Positions 7,160 to 15,607 of a stretch of DNA of 26,291 nt are shown piece after piece (within the stretch, counting starts at the first letter, position 1; each line of letters starts with the position of its first letter). The position numbers and the translations under genes are program-made. The notes under the pieces were generated by a model that made no database searches, was not told where the DNA came from, and saw only the letters and a program-made list of their open reading frames with translations. The stretch comes from Bilabrum cf. latius. Lineage: Eukaryota > Bigyra: Bicosoecida > Bigyra > Bicosoecida. The stretch is taken from the NCBI GenBank assembly GCA_965178125.1, contig CBCXTV010000035.1:1-26291 (forward strand), written 5' to 3'.

Positions 7160-8206
7160 AGAGAGAACGCCGACGGACAGTATCCTCTCTTTAGCACATC
7201 GGGCATCCAACCCCTCCGCACAGGTGAGCAAGCAACGAGTTCCCTTCTCGCGACGTCCGGATCATTTTGAAGCGTTGGAATTTTCGCGCGCTGAGCAGAC
7301 CCCAAATTTACGATGAAGAAGCCCAAATCCTGCGTCCATGAAGGCCTTGCGAGGCCGCCTGCTATTGGCAGTCGACGCTCGGGGATCCACTGCGCAATGC
7401 AGTTTTGCAGAGCGATGCAGTATGCGCGGGAAGACGGCAAAATGGATCCGTATCTTTGGGACGAGGTCTGTGCATCGCACAGCTGCCGCACGGAGAGCTG
7501 CTTCCGTTCCACGGCTGGTGAGGGCCCGATGCTGCTCCACTCATGCCCCACGGCCACACACTAAGAGGAGCGGATTGTGTCAGGATCCCGCCGCAGCATG
7601 GGTACGCGGATCTGCCTCCATAGGGACGGACGGGAGGAGCTGCCGGCGGAGGGCGGGCGGGGGTCCGGCCAAGCCAAGCGGCCAGGTACTTCACGCTCTG
7701 CCCTATGGCGCTGGGTTCTGTGAGGCGGGGCCTATCTGTGATCCTCGGCTCTGTGAAGGTGCGAAGCGCTATTCACGATTCGACTTCGCCTTACTCCTGG
7801 ATGAGGCGGCGGAGCTGCGAGCTGGGATCTCTTCCTGTGGCGTCCGAGCGCGATGGCGAGTGCACGCTTGGCCGTCATAGAGAAAGGCACGGCGAAGTAC
7901 CACATCTTCGCCACCCACCACATTTCGCCAAGCACCACGTCGTTGGCAGGCTTTGAACGCGAAATGACGAATTCTGTGCGCGTTGTGTGTGCCTGACAGT
8001 GAGCGTCCTTGGCGCCCTCAGCTCCCGCTCTGTGCGTTGATTTGGACGCGTACCCGGCTCGCGTGGGCATGGACCTCCCCAATCCGGCAGGACCGTGAGC
8101 TCCTGGCATCCCACCTCTGTCTTAGAAGTTTTCCGGTTTTTGGCGCAAACCTTCTGGAGCAGACGACAGCAGCGAAAGACCCACCCAAGCTCCGCGGGAA
8201 GTGTGA
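7160..8206. other. Region with only doubtful short frames
   Basis: No convincing gene was found. Two imperfect copies of a ~28-bp sequence containing cttccgcacaaggtga or cctccgcacaggtgag lie near 7132 and 7200. An ATG frame at 7313-7564 (+, 83 aa) has six Cys and the natural-looking segment AREDGKMDPYLWDEVC. A 47-aa frame at 7853-7996 (+) includes EKGTAKYHIFATHH. All could be exon relics. Confidence 0.3.
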
Positions 8207-8320
8207 TACCTCTACGGTTCCGGCATCTACTTGGCCGTGCACATATGCAAGGCGATGCACTACACCTGCGCGTCCGGCTGCACCCGCTTGAACGACAGGT
8301 TCCTCTCCGTGCAAGTGGTT
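8207..8320 (+). pseudogene. Relic of a PARP (ADP-ribosyltransferase) catalytic domain
   Basis: In frame from 8207 the translation reads LYGSGIYLAVHICKAMHY, then CASGC and RFLSVQVV. The first part fits the PARP signature G-x-G-I-Y-F-A-x4-K-x3-Y with exact spacing, with F replaced by L. The second resembles the short beta strand that follows in PARPs after a Cys-containing loop. A stop (tga) lies immediately upstream at 8204-8206 and no HGT-type NAD-binding motif was found before it, so only about 38 residues remain. The frame runs on to 8425 without further similarity. The identification rests on one motif. An alternative frame after 8310 (WFRDNKVVEVTD) also looks natural, so a frameshift is possible. 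Confidence 0.45.
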
Positions 8321-8737
8321 CCGCGACAACAAGGTCGTGGAAGTGACAGACTAGGAGAGTACGCCGGGTTCAGATTCACGCCCATCAGGGACAGGTCCGG
8401 GTCCCGCGCTCGCGCTACCGCGTGAGGAGGCTATGCGCACGTATGAGGAGGGGAGAACTTCGTATAATAGTCTCTCGCAGACTCGAACTTTTGGCTCTCA
8501 CCGAAGGACGGAATGTTAGCCCTCCGCTACTTACGGTGTCTTTAGCTTCCGCCCTACACGTTCCCCGCCCGTGGTCAAGAGGGAGTTTGTCGAGACACGC
8601 ACCCGCCCGAGAGCTCCGGTCCTCTAAGCGCTCACGATCTCCCGCCCAGCGCGGTGCGAGCCCGCTTCACCGGGACTTGTCGCGTGCCTACGGAGGTGTC
8701 TTTTCCGAACCTGCCACTGAAGACGTTAGGGAGCGAC

Positions 8738-8990
8738 GGGGAACGGATGCACAACGGTATGCCACCCATGTCCTCGAGGAATCCACCAAGACGTTGTGGC
8801 CCGAGGTAGTGCGATTTTCGGGAGAAGGATTCTTAGTACCTTATAGGGTACCCCCCAGGATCGCACTACGTGGGTTTGGGGGGGTGGTCTCCTTTCCTCT
8901 TGTTTTCGTGTGCACTCTTCTGCGACCGCCCCCCCCGGGGAACGGATGCACAACGGTATGCCACCCATGTCCTCGAGAGATCCACCAAGA
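8738..8990. repeat. 54-bp direct repeats flanking a 145-bp structured segment
   Basis: The sequence starting ggggaacggatgcacaacgg occurs at 8738-8791 and 8937-8990, with only a two-base difference (ga/ag) near its 3' end. Between them an inverted repeat (gtagtgcgat at 8806-8815, atcgcactac at 8860-8869) encloses a second hairpin (gtacc...ggtac, 8836-8851). The flanking areas 8321-8737 and 8991-9164 show no convincing gene. A small hairpin (agcgac...gtcgct, 9165-9182) sits just past the stop of the 354-aa gene. Confidence 0.88.
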
Positions 8991-9190
8991 TCCGCACATA
9001 CCTCTGCGGTGAACAGCACGTTACATGAGACCCTGACCGACCCGAGAGTCTCTGCCCTCAGTCTCCACGACTTCCCGCAGGATCCGCCCCGCTCCCACCG
9101 ACGGCTCCTGCCGTACGTACGACACACCATTTTCAAAAGAGCATTGGCACCCGCTCCTCACCTAAGCGACGCTACTGTCGCTGCGGTCCC

Positions 9191-10255
9191 TCACGGCACG
9201 CTCTCCGGTCCGCCCGGTGCGAACTCAGAGTCGTCGTCTGTCGAAACGTGGTCGCTGTGGAAGATGTTGCTCTGGCCGTCTGAGGACACGGCATCCTGCC
9301 AGTATCGGCGCAACTGCTCCGCCACGTCCATGGCCGCACGGGAGCTCAGCGGGATCTGCTCGAAGAGAGCGTTACTGTCGTGCACTGCAAACAGCTTGGC
9401 CGCGACGCGATCTTGATGGCAAATTTCGAGTGTGGCGCGGATCCGGAAACAGTAGCCGTCCGGAAAGTTGCCCTGCATCAACTGGTCCTCCACCGCACAC
9501 TGCGTGCACCAAATAGACCGCTCGGTACGTCGTATGTAGCCGGGCCACAGGGAATGCAGCAACGAGTACTGAGCCCGACGCAAGCTCTTCGGGTTGAAGC
9601 TGTCCGCGTGCTTGACCCGACTGCAGGCCTGGCACTTGAGGTTGGTGATCACGGCCGACTGCTCCCCAGCCAAATACCAGATCGTACGCGAGCGCAGCCT
9701 ACGAGGAATCCACTGGCCCGACTTCCGGGGCACGACCATCGCCAAGAGCTTCGACTGCGGCGCGTCGATCTGCACCCTCGACCCGCAATCGCTGAGCGTA
9801 ATGGCGTCGTCGAACACCCACGTGCCGCCCCAAGCATGACGCCTGCGCTGCTGCCGGGAGCTCCGGTTCGGTACCTCGCGAGGCCTGTCGGAAGGGGGGT
9901 CCGTCGGCTGCGGTGGTGTCGGATACCAGGAGAGAGCGGTCCACGGATTGATGCACGTGGACGTTGCCGCCTCGCGCGTCGCCGGAGTGGCTGAGCTGTC
10001 TGGTCGACGAAACGGTGGCGCCCACGCCGTGCAGGCCGCCACCTGCGCGGGCACATCGGGCAAGAATGCGCCTGCAGGTTCACGTGGCCGAGGTCGGGGA
10101 AGCTTCGTCGGGGTCAGGGATCCCATCGAGGAAGCCGCGTTCGCCGCTGGGATGGTCGTGCTCGAGGTTGACGAAGTCGCGTTCGCCCCTGACATGGTCG
10201 TGGTCGAGGTCACGGCATGGCCGCCGAGGGGTGAGCGCGATCGCGGGGGGTCCAT
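9191..10255 (-). CDS. Second zinc-knuckle protein, 354 aa, overlapping the transposase gene
   Basis: The frame starts at ATG 10255 and ends at TGA 9191-9193. Residues 1-125 are Ser/Thr/Pro/Ala-rich and probably disordered. Residues 129-200 form a conserved block (VPNRSSRQQRRRHAWGG, then FDDAITLSDCGSRVQID and PRKSGQWIP) that recurs in the truncated copies at 4355-4611 and 5266-5522. A zinc-knuckle layout follows: C208-x2-C211, K215, F220, then C250-x2-C253, comparable to the CxxC...K...F pattern of the 396-aa protein. Residues 253-262 resemble that protein's tail. The C-terminus is acidic. The first 46 bp overlap the 3' end of the transposase frame in another frame, on the same strand, which hints at a shared transcript or a partner protein of the element. 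Function unknown. Confidence 0.6.
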   Translation of the reverse strand: MDPPRSRSPLGGHAVTSTTTMSGANATSSTSSTTIPAANAASSMGSLTPTKLPRPRPREPAGAFLPDVPAQVAACTAWAPPFRRPDSSATPATREAATSTCINPWTALSWYPTPPQPTDPPSDRPREVPNRSSRQQRRRHAWGGTWVFDDAITLSDCGSRVQIDAPQSKLLAMVVPRKSGQWIPRRLRSRTIWYLAGEQSAVITNLKCQACSRVKHADSFNPKSLRRAQYSLLHSLWPGYIRRTERSIWCTQCAVEDQLMQGNFPDGYCFRIRATLEICHQDRVAAKLFAVHDSNALFEQIPLSSRAAMDVAEQLRRYWQDAVSSDGQSNIFHSDHVSTDDDSEFAPGGPESVP

Positions 10256-11811
10256 CCGTTTAGTCTGCGGCCACGAGGCACGCGGCGAGCGTTACCACCG
10301 TGGACGCCTCCGTCGACCCCGTGTCCGGACGCGACTGGGGCCCTGTTGATGAGCGCATCGTGCGGGAGAGGCTGCTGCGGACTGCTGATGAAGCGGAGCT
10401 GGTCGACAGACGGAGCATCGCTGGAGATGTCCTCCATGTCACACTCAAACAAGCGCCGTAGGGTCGAATGCAAGCGGCGCCTGCCGCTGGTAATGCCTGT
10501 CATATCGAAAGCGCCTTGCCACGAGCCAGACGAGAGCACTCTCTTCGTGCACTCAGCGACAACCCTGAGATGGCAAGAGACATCGACATGACCCGCTTCA
10601 TGACGCGAGCGCTCCTGCATCCACGTCTCCCGAAGGTCGCGCTTAAGAAGCTGAAAGACGAGAACGTCCAACGGCTGAAGCAAGAAGGTGAGTCGACCAG
10701 GAATAAACACGAGATCCATGCCAAGGCCGTGTGCGAAGTTCACAATCTCAGTGGAAATGTGTTGGGGCGCGCAGTCAAGTATCACTATTGGATAGATCTC
10801 ATGCTGAATGTCCATCCAAGAAGCGAAAAGCCGACGCAGAATGTCGAACATGAGGGACTGCGTCACCCACGAGCTCTCTCGGGCCCAGACTTCCATTCCG
10901 TCCACCATTTGGTTCGGCGCCCCACGCATCAAGCGCTTGCTCAGCCGCGTGTGCTTCCCGATGAGTATACGCGGGAGTCGTCGCTGGATTTCCGGGCAGT
11001 CGCTAATAAAACCCAGAAAGGTGTACGATCCTCGATTGCTATTCGAGGCGAGGCGCTCCGTGCGCGAACCAAGCGAAGCGGGCTCCGTTCCTGACCTCGG
11101 TGCGATGTACCCGCGCATTCCCGGAAAGGCAAAGGGCACGCTGGACTCATCGAAGTTCACAAAGACGAGGCGGCGGTTGGGGGGCACTCGCGCTTCTGCG
11201 AATTCAATCCACTGATAGAAGACACGACACGCGAGTCTGACGTAATCGAGTGTTACCGGGGGCTGCTTCTTCAATCGGCCATGCCGAAGCCGCCAACGAC
11301 GACGGAAGCGCAGGAGCCACTGCCGTCGAGCCGAGTCCTTCCCCGCGCGAACGCCCATCCTCGCAAGCATGGCGAAAACCATGTTCCCAGTTGGAGCACA
11401 CCCACGCTGCTCGTTCACATGGTCGATCCAAGCAACGACAGAAGCCTCGGCGAGAAAGGTCTCTGCGCGTGCCACGGACTCTCGATGACATGAGCGAAGA
11501 GGATTTCGCTGCCACGCCTCAGCTGGGCGCCTCATGGTGAGCGCAACCTCCTCATCGACCTGCCTTTGAAACTCCTCCTGCGAAGCCGTCCGCGTGGAAA
11601 CCTGTCGACTCTGCAACTGACGAGAGACATAGGTTCGAAGAGCTGCCTCGCCACCTCCGGGGTGATGACGAATAACCTCAGCGACCTGTGCCTCCATGGC
11701 GCGCAACCACGGATGGCGCAGCCCATTGCGCGCCCGTTGTCTCGCGTCTCTGAGACACTTCAGCTCCTTACTGATCCGTGCGAGCTGATCCGGCACCGAA
11801 GCAGAGGACAT
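10210..11811 (-). CDS. DDE transposase, pogo/CENP-B-like (DDE_1), 533 aa
   Basis: The first ATG is at 11811; upstream codons to about 11847 are open but lack ATG. An N-terminal helical, basic region includes a helix-turn-helix-like segment (about residues 157-182, SARRQWLLRFRRRWRLRHG) like CENP-B/Tc5-type DNA-binding domains. The catalytic core shows all three acidic residues in typical contexts: D221 in VFVNFDESSVPF, D346 in PIVILDCAPQH and D382 in FLLQPLDV, with a downstream Lys/Arg helix (FQLLKRDLRE). The last two are 36 positions apart, as in pogo-type DD(30-36)D enzymes. The known activity of the family is cut-and-paste transposition in the nucleus through terminal inverted repeats. No stop or frameshift interrupts the core, so it may be active or recently active. 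Clear terminal inverted repeats were not found. Hairpin repeats lie 300-410 bp upstream. Confidence 0.85.
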   Translation of the reverse strand: MSSASVPDQLARISKELKCLRDARQRARNGLRHPWLRAMEAQVAEVIRHHPGGGEAALRTYVSRQLQSRQVSTRTASQEEFQRQVDEEVALTMRRPAEAWQRNPLRSCHRESVARAETFLAEASVVAWIDHVNEQRGCAPTGNMVFAMLARMGVRAGKDSARRQWLLRFRRRWRLRHGRLKKQPPVTLDYVRLACRVFYQWIEFAEARVPPNRRLVFVNFDESSVPFAFPGMRGYIAPRSGTEPASLGSRTERLASNSNRGSYTFLGFISDCPEIQRRLPRILIGKHTRLSKRLMRGAPNQMVDGMEVWARESSWVTQSLMFDILRRLFASWMDIQHEIYPIVILDCAPQHISTEIVNFAHGLGMDLVFIPGRLTFLLQPLDVLVFQLLKRDLRETWMQERSRHEAGHVDVSCHLRVVAECTKRVLSSGSWQGAFDMTGITSGRRRLHSTLRRLFECDMEDISSDAPSVDQLRFISSPQQPLPHDALINRAPVASGHGVDGGVHGGNARRVPRGRRLNGWTPRDRAHPSAAMP

Positions 11812-12114
11812 TATGACGCGTGAGGAACCGGGCAGAAGATCGCTCACAGCCGAAACGACGCGGACGGACCCGCTGCCAAGCTTCGCACTGCCTGTGGCCT
11901 CTGAAGATACCCGGGAGGGATAGGACGCAGGCGGGGAGCGAGAGCAAGCGAATGCCTTCCTGTCGCTGGAGGAGTGCTCAAAGCTGAAGACGCACGGGAA
12001 GCACCCGCTCTGCTGCGGTCACACTGGCGCAAGCGAGACAAAACCAGGGAGAGGGATAGACACGTGCACAGCATTGAATACACCTCGCAGCATTGCGAGC
12101 GCGGTTTCTCGCCT

Positions 12115-12225
12115 GCGCTGAGCTGCCACTCTGCTCTCGTGCGGACGACATTGGCAACGGCAGCGCGTAGCTGCCAACTGGCCGTGCACGGGTACTGTAT
12201 CGGCCACGGCAGCGCTGAGCTGCCA
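12115..12225. repeat. 48-bp repeats with ggcagc/gctgcc hairpins upstream of the transposase
   Basis: The motif gcgctgagctgcca (variant gcgcgtagctgcca) starts at 12115, 12163 and 12212, a period of 48-49 bp. In the second and third copies it forms perfect 6-bp stems (12159-12164 with 12170-12175; 12208-12213 with 12219-12224). It lies 300-410 bp upstream of the transposase ATG and could be a subterminal binding site or promoter element; this role is inference. The rest of 11812-12385 shows no gene. Confidence 0.75.
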
Positions 12226-12385
12226 ATTTCGGGTCGAGGAGCTCTCCTGAGGAAGACGAGGCCGGGAACTTTCGGCGAACACGCACACCCACCACCGCCC
12301 GGCACATGCGACGGCAAGCAATGTAAGGAACGACGTTGCGCGATCGAATCTCGACAGGAGGCTCCGATGCAGGAGCTGCCGAGGA

Positions 12386-12907
12386 CTAGGCACCGCCGGC
12401 GCCCGCCGCGCCGCTGGGGAGGACGACGGTCGGCGGCGGCGAGTCCTCGGAACCCATGTCGTCTGATCCTGAGGAATCCAGCACAGTTGAGGCAGTCTCG
12501 GTCATCTCCCAGTCCGTACGCACCTCAACGATGAGACGACGCGGAGGAGCAGCGACTGCTGTGTCAGGTCCGTGGATGACGCCTCCGTCCACAAGACGGA
12601 AAGACCTACCCGCAACGGAGCCGCTTGCGCCAGACATCGCACGCCGAATCACGGGATCAAAGTCTGCATGGAACCGAGGAGCCTCATCGCGCAACAGGCC
12701 TGAGAGCAGCCTGATCACACTTTGGGCGTACTCCAGCTGAGCGCTCAAGCTTTCCGCACGCTGCTGCATGTTCTCGAAGCGCTGCTGCAGGTTCGACACC
12801 GCTGTCGAGTGAGGACTAGGCGGGGCGGGGTTTGGGCGCTGCGGGGTCGCCACCGCGCGACGCGGCGACCTATCGCGGACAAAGGACGTCACCTCGTTCC
12901 GCGTCAT
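12386..12907 (-). CDS. Hypothetical coiled-coil protein, 173 aa
   Basis: The start is ATG 12907 (MTRNEVTSFVRD). The frame is open upstream, but the only in-frame alternative seen is a GTG at 12931. A basic N-terminus with SPRRAVATPQRP leads to a predicted amphipathic helix or coiled coil at about residues 38-75 (NLQQRFENMQQRAESLSAQL). Then come a mixed segment with RRLIVEVRTDWEM and an acidic, Ser/Pro-rich C-terminus. The pattern of coiled coil plus charged tails suggests a protein-interaction role, but no family is recognised. The 5' end and upstream DNA are duplicated at 13349-13818, where the first ~25 codons recur (MTRTEVKSFVRD) before the similarity ends. It lies between the transposase promoter region and the duplicated segment, on the same strand. 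Confidence 0.5.
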   Translation of the reverse strand: MTRNEVTSFVRDRSPRRAVATPQRPNPAPPSPHSTAVSNLQQRFENMQQRAESLSAQLEYAQSVIRLLSGLLRDEAPRFHADFDPVIRRAMSGASGSVAGRSFRLVDGGVIHGPDTAVAAPPRRLIVEVRTDWEMTETASTVLDSSGSDDMGSEDSPPPTVVLPSGAAGAGGA

Positions 12908-13342
12908 GCTGCCGCACCTCTCCTTCCTCACATTGACTCGAGCCGAATCGAAACTTGCAGGGACAGACGATCCTTTACCCTAGCGCTCCCCACATCGGGC
13001 ATGAGTGGAATCCGAACCAGCGCACGGCATCCCACAGGAGTTCGCACCGGGCTTGCCTCGTGAGGAATCTTCCTGCGCGAAGAGGTAAAGCCACGGACAG
13101 AAGTCAGAGGTCGCGGGATGACACTCCAGCATACATGAGCTGCCCGCTGAATCCGCCGCCCCCGAGCCCCAAGCTGACAATCGAGGTAACAAAGTAGGAA
13201 TGAGCAGGCGGGGGCGATGCCACTACGTCTCGCCGAACAGCCTGCCTCGCATGCGCTGTGCTGAAGACCTTATGGGAACCAGGAAGTGTGAACGTCTGTC
13301 ACGTGAGGCGGAAGGGCTCCCACTGCATCACACCCCCTCTCC
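12829..13342. repeat. ~520-bp duplicated segment, copy 1 (contains gene 5' end)
   Basis: This runs from tttgggcgctgcggggtcgc to tcacaccccctctcc and is homologous to 13349-13818 at an offset of about 521 bp. It includes codons 1-26 of the 173-aa gene and ~430 bp upstream of it. Against the second copy it carries an extra 21 bp just before the ATG (12908-12930 area) and a ~26-bp insertion near 13247-13272. No other gene is evident. Confidence 0.88.
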
Positions 13343-13348
13343 GGAATG

Positions 13349-13818
13349 GGATTTGGGCGCTGTGGGGTCGCCACCGCGCGACGCGGCGACCTATCGCGGA
13401 CAAAGGACTTCACCTCGGTCCGCGTCATGCTGCCGCACCTCGCCGAATCGAAACTTGCAGGGACAGACGATCCTTTACCCAGCGCTCCCCACCCCGGGGA
13501 TGAGTGGAAGCCGCACCAGCGCACGGCATCCCACGCGAGTTCGGACCGGGCTTGCCTCATGAGGAATCTTCCTGCGCGAAGAGGTAAAGCCACGAACAGA
13601 AGTCAGAGGGTCGCGGGATGACACTCTGGGCACACATGAGCTGCCCGCAGAATCCTCCGCCCCAAGCTCCGAGCTCACAATCGAGGTAACAAAGTAGGAA
13701 TCAGCAGGCGGATGCTTTGCCACTCCGTCTCGCCAAACAGCCTGCCGGGGAACCAGGAAGTGTGGACGTCTGCCACGTGAGGCGGAAGCGCTCCCACCAC
13801 ATCACACCCTTCCCAGGC
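13349..13818. repeat. ~520-bp duplicated segment, copy 2
   Basis: This is the second copy of 12829-13342, at roughly 90% identity. It holds a duplicated start (MTRTEVKSFVRDRSPRR on the minus strand, ATG near 13428) whose frame leaves the gene after about 26 codons and continues into unrelated sequence. It may be a promoter duplication or a remnant of a second gene copy. The following 13819-14009 shows nothing recognisable. Confidence 0.85.
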
Positions 13819-14009
13819 AAGATATCTAGAGAGCTGCCCAATCCTGCACGAGAAACTCGGATTTTCACACTCTGCCGACCATATCGTTCCCAATCAAACG
13901 ACCGTGCTCCTCCGACGTCGCGCTCACCTCGGCGCAAGGATGACTCACTCGCGCTCTTCCTTCCGGAGCGCCCTCACAGTACGACGGACCCATTCGGGAA
14001 GCTCCCGCG

Positions 14010-15017
14010 TCACGCTGGCATCGTGAGGAGGAACCTTTCCGCATTCTGGAGAAGCTCCATGGCCCGCTTGATGTCATCCAAGGCCTCGTCACGCGAAGAA
14101 CTCTGACGCACGGCGTTGCTGCAGGAGGCGGCGCCTCCTGCAGGAAGCTCGTCGCGTGCGGGAGCACGAGCGTCGTTGTCGCCGTCACCGGTATTCGCGC
14201 CAGCTTTTGGCACCCAACGCTTCGCTTCACCCGCAGAGGAACGGACATCATGGAGACTCCAGCCACGCGCAACCAGGCACTTCGCGCACCAGTCCTCAGG
14301 GAAGAAATAGCGCAAGTTCTCCTTCTTCCGGCGGATCTGGGGAAATCGGTACGCCGGATACTCGTTTTTGCAGTTCTTGCACCACACCCACCACGGCGTC
14401 GCGTTGTCGAACTTGTCGCAACACACCCGGCAAACTGGTTGGATCCAGTCCTTCCACTTCTTGAAGTACGCCGACCGGGGCTTGCAGCACTGGCACGCGT
14501 TGCAAGTCCATGTCGCCTCCTCCGCCGGCTCCGACGCGACCTGCCGCAGCACGTACGTCTCCCCCCATGACGACTTCGCAGGGGTCCCCCATAGATCCCA
14601 GCTATCAGCGCCAGAGACCGCCCCGGCTGCCACGCCGCCACCCGCCTTCCAAGCTGCTGCGTCGGTCCATACGTCGTCATTACCTCCGGGCACCACAGCA
14701 CGTCCACCGCCGCGAGCATCCTCCTCCTCCGTCTTCTTGCCGCCGTCGTCTTCGGCGTCCTCCTTCGGCGCTGCCTTGCCGCTCTCCTCTCCGAGCATCC
14801 CCGTGGACGCCGCCTCCGCGCCGCCGCTCTCGTTGTGGGGGCCGCCCGAATCATCGACGCTTGCCGCCGCGCCGGCGTGCTCCGCCGGGGCGTCGACCTC
14901 GCGCGCCAACATGCCGCCCTCGTTTCCCATATTACCGGCGCCTTGACGCCCACGAAGATTGCGGCCGTCTCCCAACGAAACAGCAATGCTCTCGGACGGT
15001 TTCTCCTCAGACATCAT
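14010..15017 (-). CDS. CxxC zinc-knuckle protein, truncated paralogue, 335 aa
   Basis: This is a near-identical second gene for the 396-aa protein (shared block about 14031-15178 against 2778-3925, offset 11,253 bp). The start is the double ATG at 15017/15014. The four CxxC pairs of the central domain are intact. The C-terminus diverges after AMELLQNAERFL and stops within a few residues, so the fifth CxxC and the tail shared with the 354-aa protein are absent. Over the ~1.08 kb compared, about seven bases differ and five change an amino acid (P/L, A/D, I/N, D/N and R/Q relative to the other copy). It may represent the original form without the captured tail, or a truncated duplicate. The frame is open far upstream into the ~336-bp repeat, but without a convincing earlier start. 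Confidence 0.58.
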   Translation of the reverse strand: MMSEEKPSESIAVSLGDGRNLRGRQGAGNMGNEGGMLAREVDAPAEHAGAAASVDDSGGPHNESGGAEAASTGMLGEESGKAAPKEDAEDDGGKKTEEEDARGGGRAVVPGGNDDVWTDAAAWKAGGGVAAGAVSGADSWDLWGTPAKSSWGETYVLRQVASEPAEEATWTCNACQCCKPRSAYFKKWKDWIQPVCRVCCDKFDNATPWWVWCKNCKNEYPAYRFPQIRRKKENLRYFFPEDWCAKCLVARGWSLHDVRSSAGEAKRWVPKAGANTGDGDNDARAPARDELPAGGAASCSNAVRQSSSRDEALDDIKRAMELLQNAERFLLTMPA

Positions 15018-15250
15018 CGGCAAAGAGACTCGGAGAATGCCGTTCCCGCAGAGTGCGCTGCTGACTGCCGAAGCCGAAAGAGGACCCGCGGAGAAGGAAT
15101 CTCGCACATGCTCCCAGGAAAAGCAACTCCCCGCCCATTCCGAATGCAAGAACGGACTCCCGCCCTTTCCGAGATCGAGAGCGCATCGCGGGCGCATTTC
15201 CCGACTCGCGATCGGCCTCGGAAACCGACCACGAATCGGTAGGAGACGTG

Positions 15251-15587
15251 CGCCCGCGTTTGAAGAATACGCGGAGAAATACGAAGCCAAGGACACGAGC
15301 ATCTCCCGGGCACCTTTCCCGACTCGCAGCCGGTCTCAGAGACGACCACGAATCGGCACGACAAGTGCGCCCGATTTCGTCCCCCGAAAAAGGACACAAC
15401 TAGGACCCGCGGAGATCCGCATCTGCTCCACACGCGCGGAACGTGTTTCGGTACGCAAAAAGCGGTCACATGGGAGGCCCGGAAAGCGTCCGGAAAACGG
15501 TTCAGAAATAAGTACCGTCGTTTTCCGGGTCACCTTTTTCGGTCTCGAAATGGGAATCGGATTTGGGACAGGAATTGAAGCGGAGAA
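15251..15587. repeat. ~336-bp direct repeat, left copy
   Basis: This starts at cgcccgcgtttgaagaata and ends at gaattgaagcggagaa. It is about 95% identical to 16834-17168 and to 1276-1610, with small indels. Bases 1-29 of the window are the tail of the same element. Immediately before it, 15190-15254 is a diverged partial duplicate of its own 15309-15374 segment. With the right copy it brackets the minisatellite and palindrome. Confidence 0.9.
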
Positions 15588-15607
15588 GGGCCACTCTAGG
15601 GCCTCCC

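Larger units (their letters stand above)
1..15558. repeat. 15,558-bp tandem unit, copy 1
   Basis: This is the first full copy of a direct repeat with a period of exactly 15,558 bp. Base 1 (ggatttgggacagg) recurs at base 15559 and the match continues to the window end. The start is arbitrary, because base 1 lies inside a ~336-bp repeat whose upstream part is seen at 15251-15558. The unit holds two zinc-knuckle genes, a DDE transposase with an overlapping partner, a coiled-coil gene, chimeric gene fragments, a minisatellite and a long palindrome. It could be one period of a tandem array or a circle. Confidence 0.97.

Noticed and set aside
6895-7557. 220-aa minus-strand frame
   Set aside because: It lies opposite the more natural plus-strand segments at 6968-7100 and 7313-7564, is rich in Ser/Arg/Pro and shows no motif.
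8422-9012. 196-aa plus-strand frame
   Set aside because: It crosses the 54-bp direct repeats and the hairpin insert, is Arg-rich and has no recognisable motif.
13005-13035. Possible tRNA T-arm (ggaatccgaacc on the plus strand)
   Set aside because: No acceptor, D or anticodon arms could be paired around it, and the duplicate at about 13505-13525 does not keep the motif.
1-15558. Plastid minicircle of a dinoflagellate
   Set aside because: Known minicircles are small, mostly 2-5 kb, and carry photosynthesis genes or plastid rRNA; none are present.
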